Shown here piece after piece: positions 31,745 through 49,558 of a DNA stretch of 64,000 nt. The notes below the pieces were generated by a model that saw only the letters and a list, made by a program, of their open reading frames with translations, had not been told where the DNA came from and did not search any database. The position numbers and the translations under genes are program-made. The stretch is taken from assembly GCA_026005015.1 (NCBI GenBank), contig BPKG01000001.1:1369501-1433500 (forward strand), read 5' to 3'. The stretch's first letter is position 1; every line of letters starts with the position of its first letter. The stretch comes from Burkholderiales bacterium. GTDB taxonomy: Bacteria; Pseudomonadota; Gammaproteobacteria; Burkholderiales; UBA6910.

Positions 31745-31774
31745 AAAAAGCCGGGACGGCATGAATGCCGTCCC
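31745..31774 (-). terminator. Rho-independent terminator after rpoC
   Basis: On the minus strand, a perfect 10-bp stem GGGACGGCAT/ATGCCGTCCC with a 2-base loop is followed by GG and CTTTTT. It lies in the 192-base rpoC–rpsL gap, so it separates the rpoBC transcript from the str operon. Confidence 0.75.
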
Positions 31775-31869
31775 GTCCTCACCGAATTCAGCCGCCTTCG
31801 AGAGGGCCGGCAAGCGAGCCCGGCCACCCGAAAAAAGACTGTGAATTTTATGGGGTTAACAACGCGCTG

Positions 31870-36111
<4,242 letters not shown>

Positions 36112-36234
36112 AGCGTCTCCGTTGGCGCGTCAACGCAACAATTCGAAAATCTCCGCCGCAGGCAGCGCAAGAACCAGGAGGGATGACGATGCGAAAGCCC
36201 CTGTGCCTGCGCGCGCCTGCGGTCCGTGCCCACG

Positions 36235-39200
36235 TCAGTACCGCTCCAGATCGATGTCGATGGCGAGGGAGCGGATCTCCTTCACCAGCACGTTGAACGA
36301 CTCGGGCATGCCGGCATCGATCTTGTGCTCCCCCTTGACGATGTTCTCGTAGACCTTGGTCCGGCCGGTGACGTCGTCCGACTTGACGGTGAGCATCTCC
36401 TGCAGCGTGTAGGCCGCTCCGTAGGCTTCCAGCGCCCACACCTCCATCTCGCCGAAGCGCTGTCCCCCGAACTGGGCCTTGCCGCCGAGGGGCTGCTGGG
36501 TCACCAGGCTGTAGGGGCCGGTGGAGCGGGCGTGCATCTTGTCGTCCACCAGATGGTGGAGCTTCAACATGTGCATGTAGCCCACCGTTACCTGGCGGTC
36601 GAACGGATCCCCCGTGCGACCGTCGTACAGGGTCACCTGGCCCGAGCGCGGCAACCCGGCCAGCTCCAGCATCGACTTGATCTCCTCCTCGGTAGCCCCG
36701 TCGAAAACCGGCGTGGCGAACGGCACGCCGTGCTTGAGGTTGTGGGCGAGCTCCAGCACCTCCTGGTCGGAGAGCTGGGACAGGTCTTCCTGCCGCCCGC
36801 TCGAGTTGTAAATCAGGTTGAGCGCCTTGCGCAGGTCCGCGATCTTGGCATGGGCCTTGAGCATCTCGCCGATCTTGAGGCCCAGCCCCTTGGCGGCCCA
36901 GCCGAGATGGGTTTCCAGGATCTGGCCGACGTTCATGCGCGACGGCACCCCCAAAGGATTGAGCACGATGTCTACGGGCGTGCCGTCGGCCATGTAGGGC
37001 ATGTCCTCCACCGGCACGATCTTGGATATGACCCCCTTGTTGCCGTGGCGCCCCGCCATCTTGTCGCCCGGCTGCAGCCGGCGCTTGACGGCCAGGTACA
37101 CCTTGACCATTTTGATCACGCCGGGCGGGAGCTCGTCGCCGCTGGTGAGCTTCTTCTTCTTCTCCTCGAACATGCGCTCGAATTCCTGCCTCTTCTGGGC
37201 CAGGCTTTCCTTGATCTGCTCGAGCTGCAGGGCGGCTTCTTCGCTGGCGAGCCGGATGTCGAACCAGTGGTGCGGGTCCAGGCTGTCCAGGTACTCCTTG
37301 GTGATCCGCGCGCCTTTGGCCAGCTTCTTCGGCCCGCCGTTGGCGGTCTTGCCGCGCAGCAACCGCTCCAGGCGCTCGAAGGCGTCCGCCTCCACGATCC
37401 GGAGCTGGTCGGCCAGGTCCTTCTTGTAGCGCTTGAGCTCCTCGTCGATGATCTGCTGGGCGCGCTTGTCCCGCTGGATTCCTTCCCGGGTAAAGACCTG
37501 CACGTCGATGACGGTGCCGGACATGCCCGACGGCACCCGAAGCGAGGTATCCTTCACATCCGAGGCTTTCTCGCCAAAGATGGCGCGCAGCAGCTTTTCC
37601 TCGGGGGTGAGCTGGGTCTCGCCCTTGGGCGTCACCTTGCCCACCAGCACGTCGCCCGCCTCCACCTCGGCGCCGATGTAGACGATGCCCGATTCGTCGA
37701 GCCTGGCGAGCTGCGCCTCGGAGAGGTTGGAGATGTCGCGGGTGATTTCCTCCGGCCCGAGTTTGGTGTCGCGGGCCACCACCGAGAGCTCCTCGATGTG
37801 GATGGAGGTGAAGCGGTCCTCCGCCACGACCCGCTCCGAGATCAGGATCGAGTCCTCGAAGTTGTAGCCGGTCCACGGCATGAAGGCCACCAGCAGGTTC
37901 TGGCCGAGGGCGAGTTCCCCCAGGTCCGTCGAGGCCCCGTCCGCGATCACGTCGCCGCGGGAGATCACGTCGCCCACCTTGACCACTGGGCGCTGGTTGA
38001 TGTTGGTGTTCTGGTTGGAGCGGGTGTACTTGGTCAGGTTGTAGATGTCCACGCCCACTTCGCCCGCGCGCGTCTCCTTGTCGTGCACCCGCACCACGAT
38101 GCGCGTGGAGTCCACGTAGTCCACCATCCCGCCGCGGCGCGCCCGCACCACGGTGCCCGAGTCCATGGCCGCCACGCCCTCGATGCCGGTGCCCACCAGC
38201 GGCTTCTCCGGTCTCAGGCACGGCACCGCCTGGCGCTGCATGTTGGAACCCATGAGCGCCCGGTTCGCGTCATCGTGCTCGAGGAAAGGGATGAGCGATG
38301 CGGCAACGGAGACGATCTGGGCCGGCGCCACATCCATGTACTGGATGCGGTCGGGCGTCGCCAGCATGAACTCGTTGTGGTGCCGGCAGGAAACTAGGTC
38401 GCTCACGAACCTGCCGTTCTTGTCCAGCTCCGCGTTCGCCTGGGCGATCACGAACTGACCCTCCTCGATGGCGGAAAGGTACTCGATCTGGTCGGTCACC
38501 CGGCCGTTTTCCACCTTGCGATAGGGCGTTTCGATGAAGCCGAACTCGTTGATCCTGGCATAGAGGGCGAGGGAGTTGATGAGGCCGATGTTGGGGCCTT
38601 CCGGCGTCTCGATGGGGCACACGCGCCCGTAATGGGTCGGGTGCACGTCCCGTACCTCGAAGCCGGCCCGCTCGCGGGTGAGTCCCCCGGGACCTAGCGC
38701 CGACACGCGCCGCTTGTGGGTGATCTCCGACAGGGGGTTGGTCTGATCCATGAACTGGGAGAGCTGGCTCGAGCCGAAGAACTCCCGGATCGCCGCCGAA
38801 ACCGGCTTGGCGTTGATCAGATCGTGGGGCATCAGGTCCTCGGACTCGGCCTGGGACAGCCGCTCTTTGACCGCCCGCTCGACCCGTACCAGCCCGGCGC
38901 GGAACTGGTTCTCCGCCAGCTCGCCAACCGAGCGTACGCGCCGGTTGCCCAGGTGGTCGATGTCGTCGATCTCGCCGCGGCCGTTGCGCAGGTCCACCAG
39001 GATCTTGATGACAGCGATGATGTCGTCCTTGGTCAGGGTGTTGGGACCGGTGAGATCGTTGCGCCCGACCCGGCGATTGAACTTCATGCGCCCGACCGGG
39101 GACAGGTCGTAGCGGTCCTCGCTGAAGAACAAGCCGTTGAACAGGGTCTGCACCGCCTCCTCGGTGGGCGGCTCGCCCGGGCGCATCATGCGGTAGATGG

Positions 39201-40308
39201 CCACCATGGCCGCCATCTGGTCCGGCGTATCGTCGATGCGCAGGGTCTGGGAGACATAGGGTCCCTGATCCAGGTCGTTGGTGTAGATGGTTTTCACCCC
39301 CCGGATCCCGGCCTCCCGCAGCTTGGCGAGCAGCTCCTCGGTGATCTCGTCGTTCGCCCGGGCGATGAGCTCGCCCGTCTCCTGATTCACCACGTTATGG
39401 GCGAGCACCCGGCCCACCAGATACTCGTCCGGCACCGTGAGCTTGTGGATGCCCGCCTGCTGGATCTCCCGCACGTGCTTGGCGGTGATGCGCTTGTCCT
39501 TCTGGACGATGACCTTGCCGCCCTTTCCCAGGATGTCGAACCGCGCCACCTCGCCTCGCAGCCGCTCGGGCACCACCTCGAACTCGATGCCTTGGTCGCC
39601 GAAATGGAACGCGTCCTTTTCGAAGAAGGTGTCGAGGATCTGCTCCGGCGTCATGCCCATCGCCTTGAGCAGGATGCTCACGGGCATCTTGCGCCGGCGA
39701 TCGACCCGGAAATAGAGGTAGTCCTTGGGGTCGAACTCGAAGTCAAGCCAGGAGCCGCGATACGGGATCACCCGCGCCGAAAAGAGCAGTTTCCCCGAGG
39801 AGTGGGTCTTGCCCCGGTCGTGCTCGAAAAACACCCCCGGCGAGCGGTGCAGCTGGGAGACGATCACCCGCTCGGTGCCGTTGATGACGAAGGAGCCCGT
39901 GGCCGTCATGAGCGGTATCTCGCCCATGTAGACCTCCTGCTCCTTCACCTCCTTGACCGTGGGCTTGGAGGCCTCCTTGTCGAGGAGGGCGAGCCGCAGC
40001 TTGGCCCGCAGCGGCGCGGCGTAGGTCAAGCCCCGTTGCTGGCATTCCTTGACGTCGAACGGCGGCTCGCCCAGGGTGTAGCTCACGAATTCCAGCCGGG
40101 CGTTGCCCGAATGGCTGACGATCGGGAAGATCGAGGTGAAGGCGGCCTGCAGCCCCTGGTTCTTGCGCTTGTCCGGCGGGGTGTCCGCCTGGAGGAAGGC
40201 GCTGTAGGAGTCCAGCTGCGTCGCCAGCAGGAACGGGATGTTCAGCACGCTGGCGCGCTTGGCGAAACTCTTACGGATCCGTTTTTTCTCGGTAAACGAG
40301 TACGTCAT
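36235..40308 (-). CDS. rpoB: DNA-directed RNA polymerase beta subunit
   Basis: The protein is 1357 aa, slightly longer than E. coli RpoB. The rifampicin region is wild type: [20 protein letters not shown], then [20 protein letters not shown], with the usual Q, D, H and S residues. The C-terminal switch region includes [20 protein letters not shown]. It follows rplL by 250 bases, the site of a known attenuator in E. coli. Confidence 0.98.
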   Translation of the reverse strand: MTYSFTEKKRIRKSFAKRASVLNIPFLLATQLDSYSAFLQADTPPDKRKNQGLQAAFTSIFPIVSHSGNARLEFVSYTLGEPPFDVKECQQRGLTYAAPLRAKLRLALLDKEASKPTVKEVKEQEVYMGEIPLMTATGSFVINGTERVIVSQLHRSPGVFFEHDRGKTHSSGKLLFSARVIPYRGSWLDFEFDPKDYLYFRVDRRRKMPVSILLKAMGMTPEQILDTFFEKDAFHFGDQGIEFEVVPERLRGEVARFDILGKGGKVIVQKDKRITAKHVREIQQAGIHKLTVPDEYLVGRVLAHNVVNQETGELIARANDEITEELLAKLREAGIRGVKTIYTNDLDQGPYVSQTLRIDDTPDQMAAMVAIYRMMRPGEPPTEEAVQTLFNGLFFSEDRYDLSPVGRMKFNRRVGRNDLTGPNTLTKDDIIAVIKILVDLRNGRGEIDDIDHLGNRRVRSVGELAENQFRAGLVRVERAVKERLSQAESEDLMPHDLINAKPVSAAIREFFGSSQLSQFMDQTNPLSEITHKRRVSALGPGGLTRERAGFEVRDVHPTHYGRVCPIETPEGPNIGLINSLALYARINEFGFIETPYRKVENGRVTDQIEYLSAIEEGQFVIAQANAELDKNGRFVSDLVSCRHHNEFMLATPDRIQYMDVAPAQIVSVAASLIPFLEHDDANRALMGSNMQRQAVPCLRPEKPLVGTGIEGVAAMDSGTVVRARRGGMVDYVDSTRIVVRVHDKETRAGEVGVDIYNLTKYTRSNQNTNINQRPVVKVGDVISRGDVIADGASTDLGELALGQNLLVAFMPWTGYNFEDSILISERVVAEDRFTSIHIEELSVVARDTKLGPEEITRDISNLSEAQLARLDESGIVYIGAEVEAGDVLVGKVTPKGETQLTPEEKLLRAIFGEKASDVKDTSLRVPSGMSGTVIDVQVFTREGIQRDKRAQQIIDEELKRYKKDLADQLRIVEADAFERLERLLRGKTANGGPKKLAKGARITKEYLDSLDPHHWFDIRLASEEAALQLEQIKESLAQKRQEFERMFEEKKKKLTSGDELPPGVIKMVKVYLAVKRRLQPGDKMAGRHGNKGVISKIVPVEDMPYMADGTPVDIVLNPLGVPSRMNVGQILETHLGWAAKGLGLKIGEMLKAHAKIADLRKALNLIYNSSGRQEDLSQLSDQEVLELAHNLKHGVPFATPVFDGATEEEIKSMLELAGLPRSGQVTLYDGRTGDPFDRQVTVGYMHMLKLHHLVDDKMHARSTGPYSLVTQQPLGGKAQFGGQRFGEMEVWALEAYGAAYTLQEMLTVKSDDVTGRTKVYENIVKGEHKIDAGMPESFNVLVKEIRSLAIDIDLERY

Positions 40309-40463
40309 AGCTTCTCCGCCACGGGAAGGGGCAAGAACGGAAGTCGAAAGACCGGCATGTCCGCCTCAAAGTTTGCGGCCGTCGTTCGACTGTTTGACAC
40401 TTCGCGCGAACCCGGGGCCCGCGCACAAAGCAACGCCTGCTTGGCCGTCACAAGTGGCAACAG

Positions 40464-40483
40464 GCCGGCGGGAAACCGCCAGC
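40464..40483 (-). promoter_or_regulatory. Hairpin in the rplL–rpoB gap (candidate attenuator)
   Basis: Minus-strand stem GCTGGCGG/CCGCCGGC with one G-T pair and a TTTC loop, in the 250-base gap between rplL and rpoB. There is no T-run after it. E. coli has a partial terminator and an RNase III site in the same gap, so a similar role is possible. I see nothing else clear in this gap. Confidence 0.35.
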
Positions 40484-40558
40484 CTGCCTCCTTCGCTCGG
40501 CGCGCCAGGTGAACGCGCCCGTCTCGACCAATCGTTTTTTCCGCCGGGCTCAACGAGC

Positions 40559-40942
40559 TTACTTGATCTCCGCTGCCGCGCCGGCCTCGGTCAGTTGCTT
40601 GACGATGGCCTCCGCGTCGGCCTTGGAGATGCCCTCCTTGACCGGCTTCGGCGCCCCGTCCACCAAGTCCTTGGCCTCCTTAAGCCCAAGGCCCGTGATC
40701 TGGCGCACCACCTTGATCACGTTCACCTTGTTGTCGCCGGCGGCCTTGAGGATGACGGAAAATTCGGTCTGTTCCTCGGCCGCAGGCGCCGCCGCCCCAG
40801 CCGCTGCGGGGGCGGCCACGGCCACGGCGGTGGCGGCGGCGGAGACGCCGAATTTCTGCTCCATCTCCTTAATGAGCTCGGACAGCTCGAGCACGGTCAT
40901 GTTCGCGATCGCGTCCAGGATCTCAGCTTTGGCTACTGCCAT
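40559..40942 (-). CDS. rplL: 50S ribosomal protein L7/L12
   Basis: The multi-copy stalk protein that recruits translation GTPases. The protein is 127 aa: an N-terminal dimer domain ([20 protein letters not shown]), a flexible Ala/Pro hinge near residues 38-57, and the C-terminal domain with [20 protein letters not shown] and [20 protein letters not shown]-like [20 protein letters not shown]. It is 57 bases after rplJ. Confidence 0.97.
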   Translation of the reverse strand: MAVAKAEILDAIANMTVLELSELIKEMEQKFGVSAAATAVAVAAPAAAGAAAPAAEEQTEFSVILKAAGDNKVNVIKVVRQITGLGLKEAKDLVDGAPKPVKEGISKADAEAIVKQLTEAGAAAEIK

Positions 40943-40999
40943 GATGCGCTACTCCTTGAGTCGAGAGGTTGAAATTCTTGAGCGTGCCTGGGCCGCCGC

Positions 41000-41530
41000 T
41001 CAAGCGGCCTGCTTCTGTTTCTGATCGCGCAGCGCCGCGAGCGTCCGCACGAAGCGGGCGGGCACCTCGTTGAGCGTGCGCACGAACTGCGCCACGGGCG
41101 CCTGCATGGTACCCAGGAGCTTGCCGAGCAGCTCTTCCCGGCTCGGCAACTGGGCCAGGCTCGAGACGTCCTTGGCGGACATCACCTGATTGCGCATGGC
41201 CCCCGCCTTGATGACGAACTTTTCGTTCGCCCTGGCGAACTCGTGCAGAACCTTCGCCACCGCCACCGGGTCGGGACTGATCCCGTAGGCGAGCGGCCCC
41301 GACATGTGCTCGGCAAGCCCGGCGAACGGGGTGTTGGCCACCGCCCGGCGCGCCAGGGTGTTTTTCAACACCCTCAGGTAGACGCCGGATTTGCGCGCCG
41401 ACGCCCGCAGGCTGGTCATGTCCGCAACGGTCAGCCCGCTGTACTCGGCCAGCACCACCGCCTGGGCGTTCGCCAGGCGCTCACCTACCTCCGCCACGAC
41501 CGCCTGCTTCTGTTCCAGCTTCAGAGCCAA
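41000..41530 (-). CDS. rplJ: 50S ribosomal protein L10
   Basis: The stalk base that holds L7/L12 dimers. I start it at TTG 41530, giving 176 aa ([20 protein letters not shown], then [18 protein letters not shown]). GAGGAG at 41538-41543 is 7 bases upstream and overlaps the rplA stop. A GTG at 41545 would put the ribosome site inside the gene. Because rplA ends only 11 bases before, there is no room for the E. coli type L10 leader that controls rplJL. Confidence 0.94.
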   Translation of the reverse strand: MALKLEQKQAVVAEVGERLANAQAVVLAEYSGLTVADMTSLRASARKSGVYLRVLKNTLARRAVANTPFAGLAEHMSGPLAYGISPDPVAVAKVLHEFARANEKFVIKAGAMRNQVMSAKDVSSLAQLPSREELLGKLLGTMQAPVAQFVRTLNEVPARFVRTLAALRDQKQKQAA

Positions 41531-41541
41531 GGTCGTTCTCC

Positions 41542-42237
41542 TCACGCGTTCAAACTCGTGTGATCCACCCGGATCCCGGCGCCCATCGTCGGGGAGACGG
41601 AAATCCGCTTCAAATACACCCCCTTGGCGCCGGCCGGGCGGGCCTTCTGCAGCGCCTCCACCAGTGCCGTCAGGTTCTGCTTGAGCGCCTCCACTGGGAA
41701 CGACGCTCGCCCGATGCTGCAGTGGACGATGCCCCCCTTGTCCGTGCGGTACTGGACCTGCCCCGCCTTGGCGTTCTTCACTGCGGTGGTCACGTCCTGG
41801 GTGACCGTGCCTACCTTCGGGTTGGGCATGAGCCCTCGGGGGCCCAGGATCTGGCCCAGTTGTCCCACCACCCGCATGGCGTCCGGCGTGGCAATGGCCA
41901 CGTCGAAGTCGATTTTCCCGGCCTTCACCTGTTCGGCCAGATCTTCCAAGCCCACCAGGTCGGCGCCGGCCGCCTTCGCTTCCTTGGCCTTCTCTCCCTG
42001 AGTGAAGACCGCCACCCGCACCGTCTTGCCGGTGCCCGCGGGCAGCACCACCGAGCCCCGCACCAGCTGGTCGGACTTGCGCGCGTCCACCCCCAGGTTG
42101 ATGGCCACGTCGATCGATTCGTCGAACTTGGCGGTGGCCGTCTCCTTGGCGAGCTGGAGCGCCTCCAGCACCGGGTAGGCGCGGCTTCGGTCAATCCGGG
42201 CGTGGAGGTTCTTAAATCGTTTGCTCACGCGCGCCAT
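41542..42237 (-). CDS. rplA: 50S ribosomal protein L1
   Basis: Forms the mobile L1 stalk at the E-site; in E. coli it represses rplKA. The protein is 231 aa from ATG 42237 ([20 protein letters not shown]). Conserved: [40 protein letters not shown] and [20 protein letters not shown]-like [20 protein letters not shown]. It begins 1 base after the rplK stop. Confidence 0.97.
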   Translation of the reverse strand: MARVSKRFKNLHARIDRSRAYPVLEALQLAKETATAKFDESIDVAINLGVDARKSDQLVRGSVVLPAGTGKTVRVAVFTQGEKAKEAKAAGADLVGLEDLAEQVKAGKIDFDVAIATPDAMRVVGQLGQILGPRGLMPNPKVGTVTQDVTTAVKNAKAGQVQYRTDKGGIVHCSIGRASFPVEALKQNLTALVEALQKARPAGAKGVYLKRISVSPTMGAGIRVDHTSLNA

Positions 42238-42238
42238 G

Positions 42239-42670
42239 TCACGCTCCCTCCACCTCGACACCCATGCTGCGGGCGCTGCCGGCGATGGTGCGCACCGCCG
42301 CGTCGAGATCCGCCGCGGTCAGGTCCGGCATCTTGGCGGTGGCGATTTTCTCCACCTGGGCGCGGGTAAGCTTGCCCACCTTCTCCAGGTGAGGCTTGGC
42401 GCTGCCTTTCTCGATGCCGGCTTCCTTCTTGATCAGCACCGACGCGGGCGGCGTCTTCAGAACGAAGGTGAAGCTCTTGTCCGCATAGGCGGTGATGATG
42501 ACCGGCACCGGAAGGCCGGGCTCCATGCCCTGGGTCTGGGCGTTGAACGCCTTGCAGAACTCCATGATGTTGAGCCCGCGCTGGCCCAGCGCCGGGCCGA
42601 TGGGCGGGCTGGGATTCGCCTTCCCCGCCGGCACCTGCAGCTTGATGTACCCGACGATCTTCTTTGCCAT
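42239..42670 (-). CDS. rplK: 50S ribosomal protein L11
   Basis: Part of the GTPase-associated centre. The protein is 143 aa: [40 protein letters not shown], and the C-terminal [15 protein letters not shown]. It is 12 bases after nusG. Confidence 0.97.
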   Translation of the reverse strand: MAKKIVGYIKLQVPAGKANPSPPIGPALGQRGLNIMEFCKAFNAQTQGMEPGLPVPVIITAYADKSFTFVLKTPPASVLIKKEAGIEKGSAKPHLEKVGKLTRAQVEKIATAKMPDLTAADLDAAVRTIAGSARSMGVEVEGA

Positions 42671-42682
42671 CTCGACTCCTTA

Positions 42683-43216
42683 TCAAGCCTTTTCCACTTG
42701 CCCGAAGTCTAGCTCCACCGGCGTCGAGCGGCCGAAGATGGACACCGCGACCCGCAGCTTGCTCTTGTCGTAGTTCACGTCTTCCACGGTGCCGTGGAAG
42801 TCGGTGAACGGGCCCTCCTTGACGCGCACCATCTCCCCCACCTCGAACAGAACCTTGGGCTTGGGTTTCTCCACCCCTTCCTGGATCTGGCGCAGGATCG
42901 CCTCCACCTCCTTGGCGCTGATCGGCGTGGGTTTCGTGGCCGTGCCGCCGACGAAGCCTGTCACTTTGGGCGTGCTCTTCACCAAGTGCCAGGTCTCGTC
43001 GTTCATCTCCATCTCCACCAGCACGTAGCCCGGGAAGAACTTGCGCTCGGAGATGGACTTCTGCCCCCCCTTCATTTCCACCACTTCTTCCACCGGAACC
43101 AGAATCTGGCCGAACTTGTCCTGCATGCCGGAGCGCTCGATGCGCTCCTTGAGGGCCCGCGCGACGCTCTTTTCGAAGCCGGAGTAGGCGTGCACTACGT
43201 ACCAGCGCTTGCTCAT
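42683..43216 (-). CDS. nusG: Transcription elongation factor NusG
   Basis: Suppresses pausing and links RNA polymerase to Rho or to the ribosome. The protein is 177 aa from ATG 43216. The NGN domain is at about 1-110 ([40 protein letters not shown]). The KOW domain is at about 125-177 ([20 protein letters not shown]). The start overlaps the secE stop by 4 bases. Confidence 0.97.
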   Translation of the reverse strand: MSKRWYVVHAYSGFEKSVARALKERIERSGMQDKFGQILVPVEEVVEMKGGQKSISERKFFPGYVLVEMEMNDETWHLVKSTPKVTGFVGGTATKPTPISAKEVEAILRQIQEGVEKPKPKVLFEVGEMVRVKEGPFTDFHGTVEDVNYDKSKLRVAVSIFGRSTPVELDFGQVEKA

Positions 43217-43587
43217 GCGCTCCCCTCGCCCATCAACCACTTCACCACCAGCAGCAAGCCGGCGTCCACGAGCCAAAGGAAGACCGCCATCACCATGACG
43301 AAAGCGAGCACCACGCCCGTCGTCTGCAGCGTCTCCTTCCGCGTGGGCCACACCACCCGCTTGGTTTCCTCGACGGACTCCCGGGCGAATTCCACGAAGC
43401 GGGCCCCCGGTGCCGTGAACCAGCCGACGGCGGCGGCCGCTCCCAGGCCCGCCAGCACCGCCAGCACCCGCAACACCAGGACGGCGTCGCGCAGGTAGTA
43501 AAAGCCCGCGATCCCGGCTACCACGCATAGACCCGCCAGGGTCAGCTTGATCTTGTCGGCGACCGTTACGCCGTTCGCATCACTCAT
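43213..43587 (-). CDS. secE: Preprotein translocase subunit SecE
   Basis: The clamp subunit of the SecYEG channel. The protein is 124 aa from ATG 43587, with three hydrophobic segments (about 14-32, 38-56 and 93-115), as in E. coli SecE. The conserved amphipathic helix before the last segment reads [20 protein letters not shown]. It overlaps nusG by 4 bases and follows tRNA-Trp. Confidence 0.95.
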   Translation of the reverse strand: MSDANGVTVADKIKLTLAGLCVVAGIAGFYYLRDAVLVLRVLAVLAGLGAAAAVGWFTAPGARFVEFARESVEETKRVVWPTRKETLQTTGVVLAFVMVMAVFLWLVDAGLLLVVKWLMGEGSA

Positions 43588-43659
43588 GGGTTTGTCTTCC
43601 GGGATTGCCAGCCGGGCGGCGCAAGGCAGCCGTTTCGCCCGCCTCACGGGAGGCCCGGG

Positions 43660-43732
43660 CAGGCCAGGAGGGTCTCGAACCCCCAACCTTCGGTTTTGGA
43701 GACCGACGCTCTACCAATTGAGCTACTGGCCT
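43660..43732 (-). tRNA. tRNA-Trp (CCA anticodon)
   Basis: Folds as a full cloverleaf: acceptor AGGCCAG/CTGGCCT, D-arm AGCTCAATTGGTAGAGC, anticodon loop CTCCAAA with CCA, T-arm GGGGGTTCGAGACCCTC. The discriminator is G. The next bases read CCC, so the 3' CCA is not encoded. It is between tuf and secE, the same place as in E. coli. Confidence 0.95.
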
Positions 43733-43796
43733 ATCTCAAGTCCGTGAAACGCCGCCCGCGAGGGGTCCTTGAGACTTCGTCCCCCTGCTACACGGT

Positions 43797-44987
<1,191 letters not shown>

Positions 44988-45035
44988 GATGCAATCCTCG
45001 TTTGCGGCTATCCTCGACTATTGAGCACCGGATGG

Positions 45036-45110
<75 letters not shown>

Positions 45111-45154
45111 CGTGCCGGCGTTGTCTACCTGTAACTAAATCGATCCAAGAAACC

Positions 45155-45228
45155 TGGAGCGGGTGAAGGGAATCGAACCCTCGTCGTAAGCTTGGAAGGC
45201 TTCTGCTCTACCATTGAGCTACACCCGC
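45155..45228 (-). tRNA. tRNA-Gly (TCC anticodon)
   Basis: Acceptor GCGGGTG/CACCCGC, D-arm AGCTCAATGGTAGAGC, anticodon loop CTTCCAA, T-arm GGGTTCGATTCCC, encoded 3' TCCA. It is the middle tRNA of the Tyr–Gly–Thr–tuf transcript. Confidence 0.95.
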
Positions 45229-45330
45229 CCACCGAAAGCGTTCCACCGCGCTGGCCCGGAAGTTTCCGCGACCTCCGCTTGCCGGAACCGGACCCCGTAC
45301 CGCCCGATCAGCCAACCTCCCAATCCGACG

Positions 45331-45416
45331 TGGTGGAGGGGGTAGGATTCGAACCTACGAAGGCTTAGGCCAACAGATTTACAGTCTGCCCCCTTTGACC
45401 GCTCGGGAACCCCTCC
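45331..45416 (-). tRNA. tRNA-Tyr (GTA anticodon)
   Basis: An 86-base tRNA with a long variable arm, as expected for tRNA-Tyr. Acceptor GGAGGGG/CCCCTCC, anticodon loop CTGTAAA, T-arm GTAGGTTCGAATCCTAC, encoded 3' ACCA. First gene of the tRNA–tuf operon, with a strong promoter just upstream. Confidence 0.95.
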
Positions 45417-45432
45417 CCGAAAGAAACGGGAA

Positions 45433-45461
45433 ATTATGCGTTTACATAGGAAAAAAGTCAA
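45433..45461 (-). promoter_or_regulatory. Promoter of the tRNA-Tyr–Gly–Thr–tuf operon
   Basis: On the minus strand, -35 TTGACT (45456-45461), a 17-base spacer, and -10 CATAAT (45433-45438). Each hexamer matches the consensus at five of six positions. It lies 17 bases before the tRNA-Tyr 5' end. It is the best sigma-70 promoter in the window. Confidence 0.8.
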
Positions 45462-45535
45462 ACTACCAGGAGAAAACCGCCAGCCGGGGCACTCCGCTCC
45501 GTCGGCCCGCCTCTCCTTCGGGCGCGTCCCGCGAG

Positions 45536-45609
45536 TGGGTCTGGTTGGATTTGAACCAACGACCAAGGGATTATGAGTCCCCTGCTCTGACCGGCTGAGC
45601 TACAGACCC
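45536..45609 (-). tRNA. tRNA with CAT anticodon, probably tRNA-Ile2
   Basis: Acceptor GGGTCTG/CAGACCC, anticodon region GACTCATAATCC, T-arm GTTGGTTCAAATCCAAC. The body (AGAGCAGG…GACTCATAATC, then CTTGGTCG) resembles E. coli tRNA-Ile2, whose C34 is changed to lysidine so that it reads AUA. Its place next to rpoD also matches E. coli ileX. Elongator tRNA-Met is the alternative. The 3' CCA is not encoded (CTC follows the discriminator A). Confidence 0.85.
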
Positions 45610-45671
45610 CCTTCTCGATCGGATACCCCGCGCCGGCGAAAGCGGGCGCACAAGGCGCGCCGCCGACTCGC

Positions 45672-47570
<1,899 letters not shown>

Positions 47571-47612
47571 GTTCCGTCGCTATCCGCTCTACCATGCGGA
47601 GAAAAACTGTTA

Positions 47613-47618
47613 ATTATA
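47613..47618 (-). promoter_or_regulatory. Candidate -10 box upstream of rpoD
   Basis: TATAAT in the short AT-rich dnaG–rpoD gap, about 43 bases before the rpoD start. No convincing -35 is visible in the dnaG end. E. coli rpoD also has extra promoters of its own, so a local promoter is plausible. Confidence 0.4.
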
Positions 47619-47623
47619 TACCC

Positions 47624-49387
47624 TTAGGCGCTTTGCGGGGCCGTTCGTTCCGCCGGTCCCTTGCGCAGCAGATCCAGATATTCCTGCCGCTCCTCAAGGC
47701 TCAGGCGATCCAGGCTGGCGCTCGTCAGCTCCTTGAGCCGCTGGCGGCGGGCCTCTTCTCGCAGGCCCCGCACCACCCCTTCGAACTCGGCTTCCGCGTC
47801 GAATTCCGGCCCCCACTCATCGATGGCCCGCGCCGCCTCACTAACGACTTGATCGAGCTCAGTATTTGCAAAGTACAAGAAAGCCATCGGGACGATGTCC
47901 GACCCTTTCAAAGTAGGGTTTGCCTTCACGAAGTCAAGGAACTGGAGCAAAAATCCGGCGTCCGGCTCGGAAGCAGGGATATCGGCCGGCTCCAGGCGCA
48001 GCGCCAGCTCGGGCCTGAACAGGATCTGGCGGATGAGCCGGCGGCACCGGCTCACCACCTCCGCCCCGCGCCCGGGCATCCTGGGAGCCGGGCCTCCGGA
48101 GTCCGTGCCGGAGCGGATTCGGTACAGGGCCTCCAGCTCAGAGAGGGTGAGCCCCACCCGCTCGGCCAGGCGCCGGCGAACCAAGAAGCCCAGCCCCGGG
48201 GCCTGGATCCGGGTCACCAGGGGTCTGGCTTCCTTGAGCAGGCGGGCCCGGCCCTCGTCGCTCGCCAGCTCCACCTGGGACGCGAGCCCCTCGATCAGGT
48301 AGGCGGACAGGGAAACCGCCCCTTCGACCCGGGCTTCGAACCCCGGGCCGCCGATCCGCCGCACCAAGCTGTCGGGATCCTCGCCGGCGGGAAGGAACAG
48401 GAAGCTCACCTCCTTCCCATCCGTCACATGGGGAAGCACCGCCTCCAGCGCCCGCCAGGCGGCCCGCCGCCCGGCCTCGTCCCCGTCGAAGCAGAAGACC
48501 ACTCGATCGGCCTGGCGCAATAGTTTTTGCGCCTGGGCCCCGGTGGTGGCGGTGCCCAGCGTGGCGCAGGCGTAGCCGATCCCGTGCTGGGCCAGCGCCA
48601 CCACGTCCATGTAGCCTTCCACCACCAGCACCCGCCCGGCCTCCCGGATGGGGCCCCTCGCTTGGAACAGCCCATAGAGCTCCCGGCCTTTCTCGAAAAT
48701 GGGGGTCTCGGGGGAATTCAGGTACTTGGGTTCACCTTCGCCGATCAGGCGGCCTCCGAATCCCACGATCCGGCCCCGGCTGTCGGCGATAGGGAACATG
48801 ATTCGGTCCCGGAAGCGGTCATAGCGCCGGCCGCCTTCCCCTCGCAGCACCAAACCGGCTTTTTCCAGCCATACCGAGCCATAATCGTCGAAGCATTCCG
48901 CCAGGGCCTGCCAATCGGCCGGGGCATAACCGATGCCGAAGCGGGCCGCAACCTCCCCCGAGAGGCCACGCCCCTTGAGATAGGCGATGGCCTGGGGGGA
49001 ACGCTTGAGGCTCTCCCGGTAGAAGCGGGTCGCCCGCTCCAGAACCGAATAAAGCTCGGCTGCTTCGCCGGCCGGCGGCCGGAGGCCAGGCCGCTCCGCC
49101 TCCGGCACATTCATGCCCACGCCAGCCGCAAGCTCCCTGACCGCATCGACGAACCCGAGACCCCGATACTCCATCAGGAAGCCGATGGCGCTTCCGTGGG
49201 CGCCACAACCGAAACAGTGATAAAACTGCTTGGAAGGACTGACAGTGAAAGAGGGAGTTTTCTCACTATGGAAAGGGCAGCACGCTTTGTAGTTGGCCCC
49301 GGCCCGCTTCAGTGGAACGTAGCGGTCGATCACTTCCACCACGTCCACGCGGTTCAGCAGATCCTGGATAAAGGCTTGAGGAATCAT
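47624..49387 (-). CDS. dnaG: DNA primase
   Basis: Makes RNA primers for replication. The protein is 587 aa from ATG 49387 (MIPQAFIQDLLNRVDVVEVI). The CHC2 zinc ribbon lies at about 40-64 (CCPFHSEKTPSF, then FYHCFGCGAHG). The Toprim domain has VLVVEGYMDVVALAQHGIGY and VVFCFDGDEAGRRAAWRALE. The C-terminal helicase-binding domain is less conserved. Part of the macromolecular-synthesis operon. Confidence 0.97.
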   Translation of the reverse strand: MIPQAFIQDLLNRVDVVEVIDRYVPLKRAGANYKACCPFHSEKTPSFTVSPSKQFYHCFGCGAHGSAIGFLMEYRGLGFVDAVRELAAGVGMNVPEAERPGLRPPAGEAAELYSVLERATRFYRESLKRSPQAIAYLKGRGLSGEVAARFGIGYAPADWQALAECFDDYGSVWLEKAGLVLRGEGGRRYDRFRDRIMFPIADSRGRIVGFGGRLIGEGEPKYLNSPETPIFEKGRELYGLFQARGPIREAGRVLVVEGYMDVVALAQHGIGYACATLGTATTGAQAQKLLRQADRVVFCFDGDEAGRRAAWRALEAVLPHVTDGKEVSFLFLPAGEDPDSLVRRIGGPGFEARVEGAVSLSAYLIEGLASQVELASDEGRARLLKEARPLVTRIQAPGLGFLVRRRLAERVGLTLSELEALYRIRSGTDSGGPAPRMPGRGAEVVSRCRRLIRQILFRPELALRLEPADIPASEPDAGFLLQFLDFVKANPTLKGSDIVPMAFLYFANTELDQVVSEAARAIDEWGPEFDAEAEFEGVVRGLREEARRQRLKELTSASLDRLSLEERQEYLDLLRKGPAERTAPQSA

Positions 49388-49478
49388 GTTGTTAGCCTCT
49401 GACGGGAATGGCACTACCGCCCCCCGTCAGAAAGGCGGGCAGGACGAGCGAAAGCCGCCGCAAGCTTATGTTTCAGTG

Positions 49479-49484
49479 ATTATA
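49479..49484 (-). promoter_or_regulatory. Candidate -10 box upstream of dnaG
   Basis: TATAAT in the 171-base yqeY–dnaG gap, about 92 bases before the dnaG start; the -35 is weak. The same gap has an imperfect inverted repeat CTGACGGG…CCCGTCAG at about 49399-49427, which may act as a weak regulatory hairpin. Confidence 0.4.
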
Positions 49485-49558
49485 GGACAGAATTTCTGCT
49501 TCCACCGGCTTCCGGGAGGGCTGCGGTGTGGAAATAGGCTATTGATTTCCCTGACGCT

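Noticed and set aside
36226-38397. A 723-aa plus-strand open frame
   Set aside because: It is an antisense shadow of rpoB with no recognisable domain.
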